A stretch of DNA of 64,000 nt from Acridotheres tristis (taxonomy: Eukaryota > Chordata > Aves > Passeriformes > Sturnidae), in the NCBI GenBank assembly GCA_037013685.1, contig CM072919.1:1799616-1863615 (forward strand), read 5' to 3'. Below are positions 1 to 14,100 of the stretch, in pieces. The notes below the pieces were generated by a model. It was not told the origin of the DNA. It saw only the letters and a list, made by a program, of their open reading frames with translations, and ran no database searches. Position numbers and translations under genes: made by a program. Each line of letters starts with the position of its first letter. The first letter of the stretch is position 1.

Positions 1-3000
1 GTGCCTTCTGCGGTCCGAGCACAAACATCATCTGCTTCTCCTGGGACAAGCCCAACTTCTGCCACCACCTCTTCCTCTACTGAGAGCTCTACTCTGGAGT
101 CCAGTTCCCCAGCTCTTAGCACAACTTCAAGTATCAGCACCGTGTCGCAGACAACCTCTACTTCTGCTGCTACGTCTACCTCCAACGTTGAGCCCAGCAC
201 TGGGCCCAGCTCCGTGACAACGGAATTCTCCACCTCGGCTACACAGTCCACATCGCGTCCCGAGTCTTCGACTCCAGCCTCTTCCACTAGAGCAGACAAG
301 TCTTCATTGGAGACAACCTCCACTGTCCTCTCGACAGCAGAACAAACCTCAAAATGGAAGACTTCAGCCGCCACTTCAAGGGAGTCCACCCTCACAGAAA
401 CTTCCATGAGTGAGCACGTCACGGGCACAGCAACAGAGGAAACACCCGCCAGCACCACGGTCCTTACACAGACGATGTCTTCTGCTCCAGGGACAAGCCC
501 AACTTCTGCCACCAGCTCTGCTCATCCGCCAACCTCTACTCAGGAGATCACTTCCACAAACCCCACCACAGCTACACCTTCCAGCAGCACTGCTCTTCAG
601 ACAACCTCCACAGTAGCTGGTCAGGCCACATCACCCGTTGAATCCACCACAGTGTCCACCACCACCTCCAGGCCGGAAGAGAGCACCACGGCTGCGCACT
701 CCACATCTCAGCCTGGGTCGACGGCTTCAGCCTCCTCACCTCGGCCAGAGACGTCTCCACTTGTGACAACCTCAACAATTCTCTCGACTGCAGCAGAAAT
801 CTCCAGCCCAACGACTTCAGCCACCACTCCCATAACAACCAGTCCTGCTGAGACACCCACTCGTTTCCAGGTCACCTCTGAAGCCACAGAAAGAACTGCG
901 ACCACTGCGGTCCGAGCACAAACATCATCTGCTTCTCCTGGGACAAGCCCAACTTCTGCCACCACCTCTTCCTCTACTGAGAGCTCTACTCTGGAGTCCA
1001 GTTCCCCAGCTCTTAGCACAACTTCAAGTATCAGCACCGCGTCGCAGACAACCTCTACTTCTGCTGCTACGTCTACCTCCAACTTTGAGCCCAGCACTGG
1101 GCCCAGCTCCGTGACAACGGAATTCTCCACCTCGGCTACACAGTCCACATCGCGTCCCGAGTCTTCGACTCCAGCCTCTTCCACTAGAGCAGACAAGTCT
1201 TCATTGGAGACAACCTCCACTGTCCTCTCGACAGCAGAACAAACCTCAAAATGGAAGACTTCAGCCGCCACTTCAAGGGAGTCCACCCTCACAGAAATTT
1301 CCATGCGGGAGCACGTCACAGGCACAGCAACAGAGGAAACACCCGCCAGCACCACGGTCCTTACACAGACGATGTCTTCTGCTCCAGGGACAAGCCCAAC
1401 TTCTGCCACCAGCTCTGCTCATCCGCCAACCTCTACTCAGGAGATCACTTCCACAAACCCCACCACAGCTACACCCTCCAGCAGCACTGCTCTTCAGACA
1501 ACCTCCACAGTAGCTGGTCAGGCCACATCACCCGTTGAATCCACCACAGTGTCCACCACCACCTCCAGGCCGGAAGAGAGCACCACGGCTGCGCACTCCA
1601 CATCTCAGCCTGGGTCGACGGCTTCAGCCTCCTCACCTCGGCCAGAGACGTCTCCACTTGTGACAACCTCAACAATTCTCTCGACTACAGCAGAAATCTC
1701 CAGCCTAACGACTTCAGCCACCACTCCCATAACAACCAGTCCTGCTGAGACACCCACTCGTTTCCAGGTCACCTCTGAAGCCACAGAAAGAACTGTGCCT
1801 TCTGCGGTCCGAGCACAAACATCATCTGCTTCTCCTGGGACAAGCCCAACTTCTGCCACCACCTCTTCCTCTACTGAGAGCTCTACTCTGGAGTCCAGTT
1901 CCCCAGCTCTTAGCACAAGTTCAAGTATCAGCACCGCGTCGCAGACAACCTCTACTTCTGCTGCTACGTCTACCTCCAACATTGAGCCCAGCACTGGGCC
2001 CAGCTCCGTGACAACGGAATTCTCCACCTCGGCTACACAGTCCACATCGCGTCCCGAGTCTTCGACTCCAGCCTCTTCCACTAGAGCAGACAAGTCTTCA
2101 TTGGAGACAACCTCCACTGTCCTCTCGACAGCAGAACAAACCTCAAAATGGAAGACTTCAGCCGCCACTTCAAGGGAGTCCACCCTCACAGAAATTTCCA
2201 TGCGGGAGCACGTCACAGGCACAGCAACAGAGGAAACACCCGCCAGCACCACGGTCCTTACACAGACGATGCCTTATGCTCCAGGGACAAGCCCGACTTC
2301 TGCCACCAGCTCTGCTCATCCGCCGAGCTCTACTCAGGAGATCACTTCCACAAACCCCACCACAGCTACACCCTCCAGCAGCACTGCTCTTCAGACAACC
2401 TCCACAGCAGCTGGTCAGGCCACATCACCCGTTGAATCCACCACAGTGTCCACCACCACCACCAGGCCGGAAGAGAGCACCACGGCTGCGCACTCCACAT
2501 CTCAGCCTGGGTCTACGGCTTCAGCCTCCTCACCTCGGCCAGAGACGTCTCCACTTCTGACAACCTCAACAATTCTATTGACTACAGCAGAAATCTCCAG
2601 CCTAACGACTTCGGCCACCACTCCCGTAACAACCAGTCCTGCTGAGACACCCACTCGTTTCCAGGTCACCTCTGAAGCCACAGAAAGAACTGTGCCTTCT
2701 GCGGTCCGAGCACAAACATCATCTGCTTCTCCTGGGACAAGCCCAACTTCTGCCACCACCTCTTCCTCTACTGAGAGCTCTACTCTGGAGTCCAGTTCCC
2801 CAGCTCTTAGCACAATTTTCGGTATCACCACCGTGTCGCAGACGACCTCTACTTCTGCTGCTACGTCTACCTCCAACGTTGAGCCCAGCACTGGGCCCAG
2901 CTCCGTGACAACGGAATTCTCCACCTCGGCTACACAGTCCACATCGCGTCCCGAGTCTTCGACTCCAGCCTCTTCCACTAGAGCAGACAAGTCTTCATTG

Positions 3001-6000
3001 GAGACAACCTCCACTGTCCTCTCGACAGCAGAACAAACCTCAAAATGGAAGACTTCAGCCGCCACTTCAAGGGAGTCCACCCTCACAGAAACTTCCATGA
3101 GTGAGCATGTCACGGGCACAGCAATAGAGGAAACACCCGCCAGCACCACGGTCCTTACACAGACGATGTCTTCTGCTCCAGGGACAAGCCTAACTTCTAC
3201 CACCAGCTCTGCTCATCCGCCAACCTCTACTCAGGAGATCACTTCCACAAACCCCACCACAGCTACACCTTCCAGCAGCACTGCTCTTCAGACAACCTCC
3301 ACAGTAGCTGGTCAGGCCACATCACCCGTTGAATCCACCACAGTGTCTACCACCACCTCCAGGCCGGAAGAGAGCACCACGGCTGCGCACTCCACATCTC
3401 AGCCTGGGTCGACGGCTTCAGCCTCCTCACCTTGGCCAGAGACGTCTCCACTTGTGCCAACCTCAACAATTCTCTCGACTACAGCAGAAATCTCCAGCCT
3501 AACGACTTCAGCCACCACTCCCGAGACAACCAGTCATGCTGAGACACCCAGTAGTTTCCAGGTCACCTCTGAAGCCACAGAAAGAACTGTGCCTTCTACT
3601 GTCCGAGCACAAACATCATCTGCTTCGCCTGGGACAAGCCCAACTTCTGCCACCACCTCTTCCTCTACTGAGAGCTCTACTCTGGAGTCCAGTTCCCCAG
3701 CTCTTAGCACAATTTTCGGTATCACCACCGTGTCGCAGACAACCTCTACTGCTGCTACGTCTACCTCCAACTTTGAGCCCAGCACTGGGCCCAGCTCCGT
3801 GACAACGGAATTCTCCACCTCGGCTACACAGTCCACATCGCGTCCCGAGTCTTCGACTCCAGCCTCTTCCACTAGAGCAGACAAGTCTTCGTTGGAGACA
3901 ACCTCCACTGTCCTCTCGACAGCAGAACAAACCTCAAAATGGAAGACTTCAGCCGCCACTTCAAGGGAGTCCATCCTCACAGAAATTTCCATGCGGGAGC
4001 ACGTCACGGGCACAGCAACAGAGGAAACACCCGCCAGCACCACGGTCCTTACACAGACGATGCCTTCTGCTCCAGGGACAAGCCCAACTTCTGCCACCAG
4101 CTCTGCTCATCCGCCAACCTCTACTCAGGAGATCACTTCCACAAACCCCACCACAGCTACACCTTCCAGCAGCACTGCTCTTCAGACAACCTCCACAGTA
4201 GCTGGTCAGGCCACATCACCCGTTGAATCCACCACAGTGTCCACCACCACCTCCAGGCCGGAAGAGAGCACCACGGCTGCGCACTCCACATCTCAGCCTG
4301 GGTCGACGGCTTCAGCCTCCTCACCTCGGCCAGAGACGTCTCCACTTGTGACAACCTCAACAATTCTCTCGACTACAGCAGAAATCTCCAGCCCAACGAC
4401 TTCAGCCACCACTCCCGTGACAACCAGTCCTGCTGAGACACCCACTCGTTTCCAGGTCACCTCTGAAGCCACGGAAAGAACTGTGCCTTCTGCGGTCCGA
4501 GCACAAACATCATCTGCTTCTCCTGGGACAAGCCCAACTTCTGCCACCACCTCTTCCTCTACTGAGAGCTCTACTCTGGAGTCCAGTTCCCCAGCTCTTA
4601 GCACAACTTCAAGTATCAGCACCGCGTCGCAGACAACCTCTACTTCTGCTGCTACGTCTGCCTCCAACTTTGAGCCCAGCACTGGGCCCAGCTCCGTGAC
4701 AACGGAATTCTCCACCTCGGCTACACAGTCCACATCGCGTCCCGAGTCTTCGACTCCAGCCTCTTCCACTAGAGCAGACAAGTCTTCGTTGGAGACAACC
4801 TCCACTGTCCTCTCGACAGCAGAACAAACCTCAAAATGGAAGACTTCAGCCGCCACTTCAAGGGAGTCCATCCTCACAGAAATTTCCATGCGGGAGCACG
4901 TCACAGGCACAGCAACAGAGGAAACATCCGCCAGCACCACGGTCCTTACACAGACGATGCCTTATGCTCCAGGGACAAGCCCGACTTCTGCCACCAGCTC
5001 TGCTCATCCGCCGAGCTCTACTCAGGAGATCACTTCCACAAACCCCACCACAGCTACACCCTCCAGCAGCACTGCTCTTCAGACAACCTCCACAGCAGCT
5101 GGTCAGGCCACATCACCCGTTGAATCCACCACAGTGTCCACCACCACCACCAGGCCGGAAGAGAGCACCACGGCTGCGCACTCCACATCTCAGCCTGGGT
5201 CTACGGCTTCAGCCTCCTCACCTCGGCCAGAGACGTCTCCACTTCTGACAACCTCAACAATTCTATTGACTACAGCAGAAATCTCCAGCCTAACGACTTC
5301 GGCCACCACTCCCGTAACAACCAGTCCTGCTGAGACACCCACTCGTTTCCAGGTCACCTCTGAAGCCACAGAAAGAACTGTGCCTTCTGCGGTCCGAGCA
5401 CAAACATCATCTGCTTCTCCTGGGACAAGCCCAACTTCTGCCACCACCTCTTCCTCTACTGAGAGCTCTACTCTGGAGTCCAGTTCCCCAGCTCTTAGCA
5501 CAATTTTCGGTATCACCACCGTGTCGCAGACGACCTCTACTTCTGCTGCTACGTCTACCTCCAACTTTGAGCCCAGCACTGGGCCCAGCCCCGTGACAAC
5601 GGAATTCTCCACCTCGGCTACACAGTCCACATCGCGTCCCGAGTCTTCGACTCCAGCCTCTTCCACTAGAGCAGACAAGTCTTCATTGGAGACAACCTCC
5701 ACTGTCCTCTCGACAGCAGAACAAACCTCAAAATGGAAGACTTCAGCCGCCACTTCAAGGGAGTCCACCCTCACAGAAACTTCCATGAGTGAGCATGTCA
5801 CGGGCACAGCAACAGTGGAAACACCCGCCAGCACCACGGTCCTTACACAGACGATGTCTTCTGCTCCAGGGACAAGCCCAACTTCTGCCACCAGCTCTGC
5901 TCATCCGCCAACCTCTACTCAGGAGATCACTTCCACAAACCCCACCACAGCTACACCCTCCAGCAGCACTGCTCTTCAGACAACCTCCACAGCAGCTGGT

Positions 6001-8128
6001 CAGGCCACATCACCCGTTGAATCCACCACAGTGTCCACCACCACCTCCAGGCCGGAAGAGAGCACCACGGCTGCGCACTCCACATCTCAGCCTGGGTCGA
6101 CGGCTTCAGCCTCCTCACCTCGGCCAGAGACATCTCCACTTGTGACAACCTCAACAATTCTCTCGACTACAGCAGAAATCTCCAGCCTAACGACTTCAGC
6201 CACCACTCCCGTAACAACCAGTCCTGCTGAGACACCCACTCGTTTCCAGGTCACCTCTGAAGCCACAGAAAGAACTGTGCCTTCTGTGGTCCGAGCACAA
6301 ACATCATCTGCTTCTCCTGGGACAAGCCCAACTTCTGCCACCACCTCTTCCTCTACTGAGAGCTCTACTCTGGAGTCCAGTTCCCCAGCTCTTAGCACAA
6401 CTTCAAGTATCAGCACCGCGTCGCAGACAACCTCTACTTCTGCTGCTACGTCTGCCTCCAACTTTGAGCCCAGCACTGGGCCCAGCTCCGTGACAACGGA
6501 ATTCTCCACCTCGGCTACACAGTCCACATCGCGTCCCGAGTCTTCGACTCCAGCCTCTTCCACTAGAGCAGACAAGTCTTCATTGGAGACAACCTCCACT
6601 GTCCTCTCGACAGCAGAACAAACCTCAAAATGGAAGACTTCAGCCGCCACTTCAAGGGAGTCCATCCTCACAGAAATTTCCATGCGGGAGCACGTCACAG
6701 GCACAGCAATAGAGGAAACACCCGCCAGCACCACGGTCCTTACACAGACGATGCCTTCTGCTCCAGGGACAAGCCCAACTTCTGCCACCAGCTGTGCTCA
6801 TCCGCCGAGGTCTACTCAGGAGATCACTTCCACAAACCCCACCACAGCTACACCCTCCAGCAGCACTGCTCTTCAGACAACCTCCACAGCAGCTGGTCAG
6901 GCCACATCATCTGTTGAATCCACCACAGTGTCCACCACCACCTCCAGGCCGGAAGAGAGCACCACGGCTGCGCACTCCACATCTCAGCCTGGGTCGACAG
7001 CTTCAGCCTCCTCACCTCGGCCAGAGACGTCTCCACTTGTGCCAACCTCAACAATTCTCTCGACTGCAGCAGAAATCTCCAGCCTAACGACTTCAGCCAC
7101 CACTCCCATGACAACCAGTCCTGCTGAGACACCCACTCGTTTCCAGGTCACCTCTGAAGCCACAGAAAGAAATGCGACCACTGCGGTCCGAGCACAAACA
7201 TCATCTGCTTCTCCTGGGACAAGCCCAACTTCTGCCACCACCTCTTCCTCTACTGAGAGCTCTACTCTGGAGTCCAGTTCCCCAGCTCTTAGCACAACTT
7301 CAAGTATCAGCACCGCGTCGCAGACAACCTCTACTTCTGCTGCTACGTCTACCTCCAACGTTGAGCCCAGCACTGGGCCCAGCTCCGTGACAACGGAATT
7401 CTCCACCTCAGCTACACAGTCCACATCGCATCCCGAATCTTCAACTCCAGCCTCTTCCACTAGAGCAGACAAGTCTTCATTGGAGACAACCTCCACTGTC
7501 CTCTCGACAGCAGAACAAACCTCAAAATGGAAGACTTCAGCCGCCACTTCAAGGGAGTCCATCCTCACAGAAATTTCCATGCGGGAGCACGTCACGGGTG
7601 CAGCAACAGAGGAAACACCCGCCAGCACCACGGTCCTTACACAGACGATGTCTTCTGCTCCAGGGACAAGCCCAACTTCTGCCACCAGCTCTGCTCATCC
7701 GCCGACCTCTACTCAGGAGATCACTTCCACAAACCCCACCACAGCTACACCCTCCAGCAGCACTGCTCTTCAGACAACCTCCACAGCAGCTGGTCAGGCC
7801 ACATCACCCGTTGAATCCACCACAGTGTCCACCACCACCAGGCCAGATATGACTACCACGGCTGGGCAGTCCACATCTCAGGCTGGGTCTATGGCTTCAT
7901 CCTCTTTTGCTGAGGTTTTCCCCTCGTCTCTTATGACAAGCTCTACACCGCTTCTTTCCAGAGCAGGAATTTATGGAACATCTCCTGCGATGACGAGTTC
8001 CCATCAGGCTTTGTCTGCGTTTTTTCCGTTTACTACACAGACATCTCAGACATCTTTTCTTGATGTCAGTAGCACAGCTCATTTGGAGACGACAGAAACA
8101 CCTCATAGTAGTCTTGAAGTCAGACATA
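1..8128 (+). CDS. MUC16: Giant mucin (PTS) exon: nine 299-aa tandem units
   Basis: One open frame from base 1, extremely rich in Thr, Ser, Pro and Ala, expected to be densely O-glycosylated and extracellular. Units begin (Ala or equivalent before VRAQTSS) at 10, 907, 1804, 2701, 3598, 4492, 5389, 6286 and 7183; spacing is 897 bp, except 894 between units 5 and 6 where one Ser codon is missing. Unit 9 departs from the repeat at about 7850 and is followed by about 280 bp of unique, still Ser/Thr-rich sequence. The frame runs on to a TGA at 8158-8160, but a strong donor (GTAAGT) at 8129 in phase 1 fits exactly the phase of the first SEA exon, so I end the exon at 8128. Window start is probably mid-exon; more units may lie upstream. 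Confidence 0.9.
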
Positions 8129-11100
8129 GTAAGTTTTATGGGTGTATGAAATATGAGTGATTATGTTTAATATTTTTCAATTATATATTTGCTTTAATAT
8201 AGCTTTTTTTAATTTTTAGTAAACACCTATGATACATAAATTATGCCTATCAATCTAGTTCTTTAAATCTCCTCTTGTTTGAGATTTTTTTGCAAGTATC
8301 AATACCCTATAATATGCCATATTACTGGTTTGTTTTGTTTTAATTGGCTTACCTTTTAGGTTTTTGTATTTGTCTCTAATCTTTGCATAGTGCACTAACA
8401 ATCTGAAGTAAAAGGCAGAAAATATCCAAGGGGACTGTTGTTTTTCATTTGCAAATTCATAGTTATCAATATTGGACTATGAGGTATGTCACTGGAAAAA
8501 TATATTGATATAATATTGAGATAATTGTTAAACAGACATATATAATTACCTGCATATCCAGGTTATAATCACTAATCTCTGTTGAAATCAAAATGAAAGA
8601 AAACTTAGCACATGTATTTTAAAAAGAAAAGTTAACATTCATAATTCAGACTATGAATTAAAGGCCCATATGATTGAATGCAGAACAAGGACAAAAAGGG
8701 GCATGGATGGGCAACCCCATGGCTGGCAACAGCGACCTGTGAACTCTGTAATTGTCCATCCAGAGACCTGACACTGAGCATGTGTCCCCTTGTCATTCCA
8801 CATCTCTGCTTCTTGCAGCTCCCACACACCCACCAACAACAGCTGCTGCCCTCGAGCATTTCACTGTCAACTTCACCATCACCAACTTCCCCTACACTTC
8901 TGACCTGGAGAATCCTGACTCAGCCAAGTTCAGAGCTACACAAAGGGTTATGAACACGCTGGTAAGTGGACAAGCACTGGGAAATTGTCCTGCCCTCCTT
9001 GGGCTCTGTACACTTAGAGGGAAAGAAATGAGATTTCCATGGCTTAACTGGGAAACCATTTCTCCTGGCAGCTCGACAGCCTGCTGAAGGAAAGCACCAT
9101 TGGCCCTGTTTTCCAAGGATGTGAGACAACAGACTTCAGGTATGAGTTGTTCTCCCGTGTGACTTGGCAGTGCCCTTGCTTACTTAAGGGGACCATTCAC
9201 AATCATGTCCTCCTCTTCATGGAGCAAGGTCATTCTCCATCATTCCCAGGATTTCTTTCTGCTCTGTCCCACAGTTATATCATCCTTCCAATTGCTGCAC
9301 TCTCATTAACCTCTTAGGGTGGTGAAAGCCCAATCATATGATGAGTCGACAGACATTCCAGTTCCCTACTTCCCTGAATACGCCCAGATTGTTATTGAAG
9401 TTGCAAAGCAGTTTCCAGTCACGAAAGAGACACCCACATTTTGGGAAGGCAAAGATTGTATACACATTCCACAATGAGCATGGAAGTTCCAAGACAAAGG
9501 CTTGAGAGGAAAACATACAGAGGAGGGTACTGAGGGAGGACCTTGCGTTTTGCAGGCCTGGCAGTCACAGGGACGAGACCCGCGTGGACGCCGTGTGCAC
9601 CTACAGCAAGGAGCCCTCGGCCGCGCCTCTCGACAGGGTGGGGCTGTACCACCAAGTGAGCAACAAGACCAGAGGCATCACCCAGCTGGGCCCCTACAGC
9701 CTGGACAAGGACAGCCTCTACGTCAACGGTGAGCCCCGCTCCTCCCTCGGCCTCCTCTGCTCTCCCATGGCAGCCCTGCCCCAGTGCTGCCCCTTGGCCA
9801 CATCCAGCTCCTGACCCTCTGTCTCTCTCTTTTCTCAGGATACAACGAGCAGCCACTGCTTACCAGTGAGTACTTTGCAGCAGTGGGATGGGCTATCACA
9901 ACACAGCCAGTGCCTCAGATTGGTCTCCTCTGGGGTAGTTGAGGCTGGAGACAAGGGCATGAGGTCATGGGGACATGGGGAGCCTCCCTGCCATCCCCGT
10001 AGAGAGGAAAGCTGGCAAGGGACCCCTGAGTTTCCATCCAGAGACCTGACACTCTTGTTCTTTCACCTTGTCACTCCCCCTCTCTGCTTCTTGCAGCTCC
10101 CACCCTTCCAGCAACAACAACAGCTGCTGCCCTCGAGCGCTTCACCGTCAACTTCACCATCACCAACCTCCCCTACAGTTCTGACCTGGAGAATCCTGAC
10201 TCGGCCAAGTTCAGAGCTACACAAAGGGTTATGAACACTCTGGTATGTGGATCAGCACTTGGGTGATATCCTTCTTGCCATTGTGCTGATCAGCATGGAG
10301 GGAGTGCAGAGAGATGGTCATGGCTTAACTGGGAAACCTCTTCCGTTGACAGCTCGACCGCCTGCTGAAGGAAAGCAGCATTGGCTCCGCTTTCCAAGGA
10401 TGTGAAACAACTGATTTCAGGTATGGGTTAGAGCCATCGTGCCTTTGCAAGTTCATTCCTAATGAAAGGATCAGTCATGCTCATGTTCCCTGTTTTAACA
10501 AAGGCAGGACCATCCCAATAATGCCCTTCTGCCCAAAGACCTTCTCTCTGGTATCCATCCTTCTTAGACCTTCTCCTCACTACCTATGATCTCATTTGAA
10601 GGTGCTCATACTTCAGCATTGAGAAGGCTCAACGTCTGGGCCTTGATTGCTTGTTCCTGAAAAGGCCCTGGGGCATTGGTGAAGGTGGAGAGTAAGAACT
10701 GAAAAACAAACAGCTGTATTTTGGCAAGACAGAGCTAGAATTCAAACAGAAAAATGGCAATGGCAGCCTGGAAACCCAGCCCTGAAGGAGACAATGTGCA
10801 GAGGAGGGAGCTGAGGGAGGACCTCCCTGTGTTTTGCAGGCCTGGCAGTCACAGGGACGAGACCCGCGTGGACGCCGTGTGCACCTACAGCAAGGAGCCC
10901 TCGGCCGCGCCTCTCGACAGGGTGGGGCTGTACCACCAAGTGAGCAACAAGACCAGAGGCATCACCCAGCTGGGCCCCTACAGCCTGGACAAGGACAGCC
11001 TCTACGTCAACGGTGAGCCCCGCTCCTCCCTCGGCCTCCTCTGCTCTCCCATGGCAGCCCTGCCCCAGTGCTGCCTCTTGCCCACATCCAGCTCCTGACC

Positions 11101-14100
11101 CTCTGTCTCTCTCTTTTCTCAGGATACAACGAGCAGCCACTGCTGACCAGTGAGTACCTTGCAGCTGTGGGATTGAATGAGGAGGCAGCAAGTGCCCTCC
11201 ACTGTTGTTCTTTAGGAAAGTGGAGGATAGGGGCTGGGGCATGAGATCCTGGGGACTCCCCTGCTCTTCACGAATGACAGGAGACCTCTGCACTCTTCCA
11301 GACAGAGCTGGAACAACTAAGATTTTCCCATTTGCAATTCCTAATCTTTGCATCTTCCAGCTCCCAGCCATCCAACAACAACATCTGCCATCCTTGAGCG
11401 TTTCACTGTCAACTTCACCATCACCAACCTCCGCTACACTTCTGACCTCGAGAATGCTGACTCAGCCAAGTTCAGAGCTACCCAAAGGGTTATGAACACT
11501 CTGGTAAGTGGATTATCATTTGGCAAATTTTTTGCCAACATTGTACTGATCAGCTTTGAGAGAGCGCAGAGAGGTGGTCATGGATTAACTGGGAAACCAC
11601 TTCCATTGGCAGCTCGACCGCCTGCTGAGGGAAAGCAGCATTGGCACCGCTTTCCAAGGATGTGAAACAACTGACTTCAGGTATGGGTCACAATCCTGTA
11701 TCCCTTTGCAACACCTATGCCTATATGACAGGTCGTCGTCCAGACTGGAGAACATTCCTGTTCTCCTCTTTCAAAGAGGCAATCCCTTCTGGCATATGCA
11801 ATCCTGCTCCAGGATGTTCTCCCTGGTGCCACTTGTCTTAGAGGTACCCATCTAAGTGCATACTCTCATCTTGGTGTGGTCTAGGCTAGGATTATTTGGT
11901 AACCAAACTCAAGAATATTTAAAAGTATTTCCAGGCACTCTCCTAATCAAGTATCCAGAGCATTAGTGAAGATGAAGAGCAGTATCAGGCCACCAAACAC
12001 AAACACATATTTAGGGAAGGCAGACCTAGCACTTCAACTTGGAAAAGGCTATGAAAACACCAAGACCAAGCCATGAGTGGAAAATGTGCAGAGGAGGGTA
12101 CTGAGGGAGGACCCTGTGTTTTGCAGGCCAGGCAGTCACAGGGACGAGACCCGCGTGGACGCCGTGTGCACCTACAGCAAGGAGCCCTCGGCCGCGCCTC
12201 TCGACAGGGTGGGGCTGTACCACCAAGTGAGCAACAAGACCAGAGGCATCACCCAGCTGGGCCCCTACAGCCTGGACAAGGACAGCCTCTACGTCAACGG
12301 TGAGCCCCGCTCCTCCCTCGGCCTCCTCTGCTCTCCCATGCCAGCCCTGCCCCAGTGCTGCCCCTTGCCCACATCCAGCTCCTGACCCTCTGTCTCTCTC
12401 TTTTCTCAGGATACAACGAGCAGCCACTGCTTAGCAGTGAGTACTTTGCAGCAGTGGGATGGGCTATCACAACACAGCCAGTGCCTCAGATTGGTCTCCT
12501 CTGGGGTAGTTGAGGCTGGAGACAAGGGCATGAGGTCATGGGGACATGGGGAGCCTCCCTGCCATCCCCGTAGAGAGGAAAGCTGGCAAGGGACCCCTGA
12601 GTTTCCATCCAGAGACCTGACACTCTTGTTCTTTCACCTTGTCACTCCCCCTCTCTGCTTCTTGCAGCTCCCACCCTTCCAGCAACAACAACAGCTGCTG
12701 CCCTCGAGCGCTTCACCGTCAACTTCACCATCACCAACCTCCCCTACAGTTCTGACCTGGAGAATCCTGACTCGGCCAAATTCAGAGCTACACAAAGGGT
12801 TATGAACACTCTGGTATGTGGATCAGCACTTGGGTGATATCCTTCTTGCCATTGTGCTGATCAGCATGGAGGGAGTGCAGAGAGATGGTCATGGCTTAAC
12901 TGGGAAACCTCTTCCGTTGACAGCTCGACCGCCTGCTGAAGGAAAGCAGCATTGGCTCCGCTTTCCAAGGATGTGAAACAACTGATTTCAGGTATGGGTT
13001 AGAGCCATCGTGCCTTTGCAAGTTCATTCCTAATGAAAGGATCAGTCATGCTCATGTTCCCTGTTTTAACAAAGGCAGGACCATCCCAATAATGCCCTTC
13101 TGCCCAAAGACCTTCTCTCTGGTATCCATCCTTCTTAGACCTTCTCCTCACTGCTTATGATCTCATCTTAAGATGCTCATAGAACAGTATTGAGAAGACT
13201 CTAGGTCTGGCCTTGATTACTTGTTCCTGAAAAGATCCAGAGGCATTAGTGAAGAAGGAGAGTAAGAACTGAAAAAAAAAAGAGATGTATGTTTGGAAGG
13301 CAGAGCTAGTATTCAAACAGAAAAATAGCAATGGCAGCCTGGAAACCCAGCCCTGAAGGAGACAATGTGCAGAGGAGGGAGCTGAGGGAGGACCTCCCTG
13401 TGTTTTGCAGGCCTGGCAGTCACAGGGACGAGACCCGCGTGGACGCCGTGTGCACCTACAGCAAGGAGCCCTCGGCCGCGCCTCTCGACAGGGTGGGGCT
13501 GTACCACCAAGTGAGCAACAAGACCAGAGGCATCACCCAGCTGGGCCCCTACAGCCTGGACAAGGACAGCCTCTACGTCAACGGTGAGCTCCGCTCCTCC
13601 CTCGGCCTCCTCTGCTCTCCCATGGCAGCCCTGCCCCAGTGCTGCCTCTTGCCCACATCCAGCTCCTGACCCTCTGTCTCTCTCTTTTCTCAGGATACAA
13701 CGAGCAGCCACTGCTGACCAGTGAGTACCTTGCAGCTGTGGGATTGAAGGAGGAGGCAGCAAGTGCCCTCCACTGTTGTTCTTTAGGAAAGTGGAGGATA
13801 GGGGCTGGGGCATGAGATCCTGGGGACTCCCCTGCTCTTCACGAATGACAGGAGACCTCTGCACTCTTCCAGACAGAGCTGGAACAACTAAGATTTTCCC
13901 ATTTGCAATTCCTAATCTTTGCATCTTCCAGCTCCCAGCCATCCAACAACAACATCTGCCATCCTTGAGCGTTTCACTGTCAACTTCACCATCACCAACC
14001 TCCGCTACACTTCTGACCTCGAGAATGCTGACTCAGCCAAGTTCAGAGCTACCCAAAGGGTTATGAACACTCTGGTAAGTGGATTATCATTTGGCAAATT

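Noticed and set aside
708..7685. Long antisense frames (up to 233 codons) under the mucin exon, repeated in every unit
   Set aside because: They repeat with the 897-bp unit and are the mirror of a Ser/Thr/Pro codon pattern that yields few antisense stops; composition is Val/Glu-rich without domain features.
8129..8160. Mucin protein ending at the TGA at 8158 as a secreted, SEA-less form
   Set aside because: The GTAAGT donor and matching phase with the SEA exons explain the end better; read-through as an alternative terminus cannot be excluded without transcripts.
9318..9420. Possible extra exon between B and C of module 1
   Set aside because: B and C join in frame directly and give the conserved Cys-to-Cys loop; no acceptor/donor pair of suitable phase needed.
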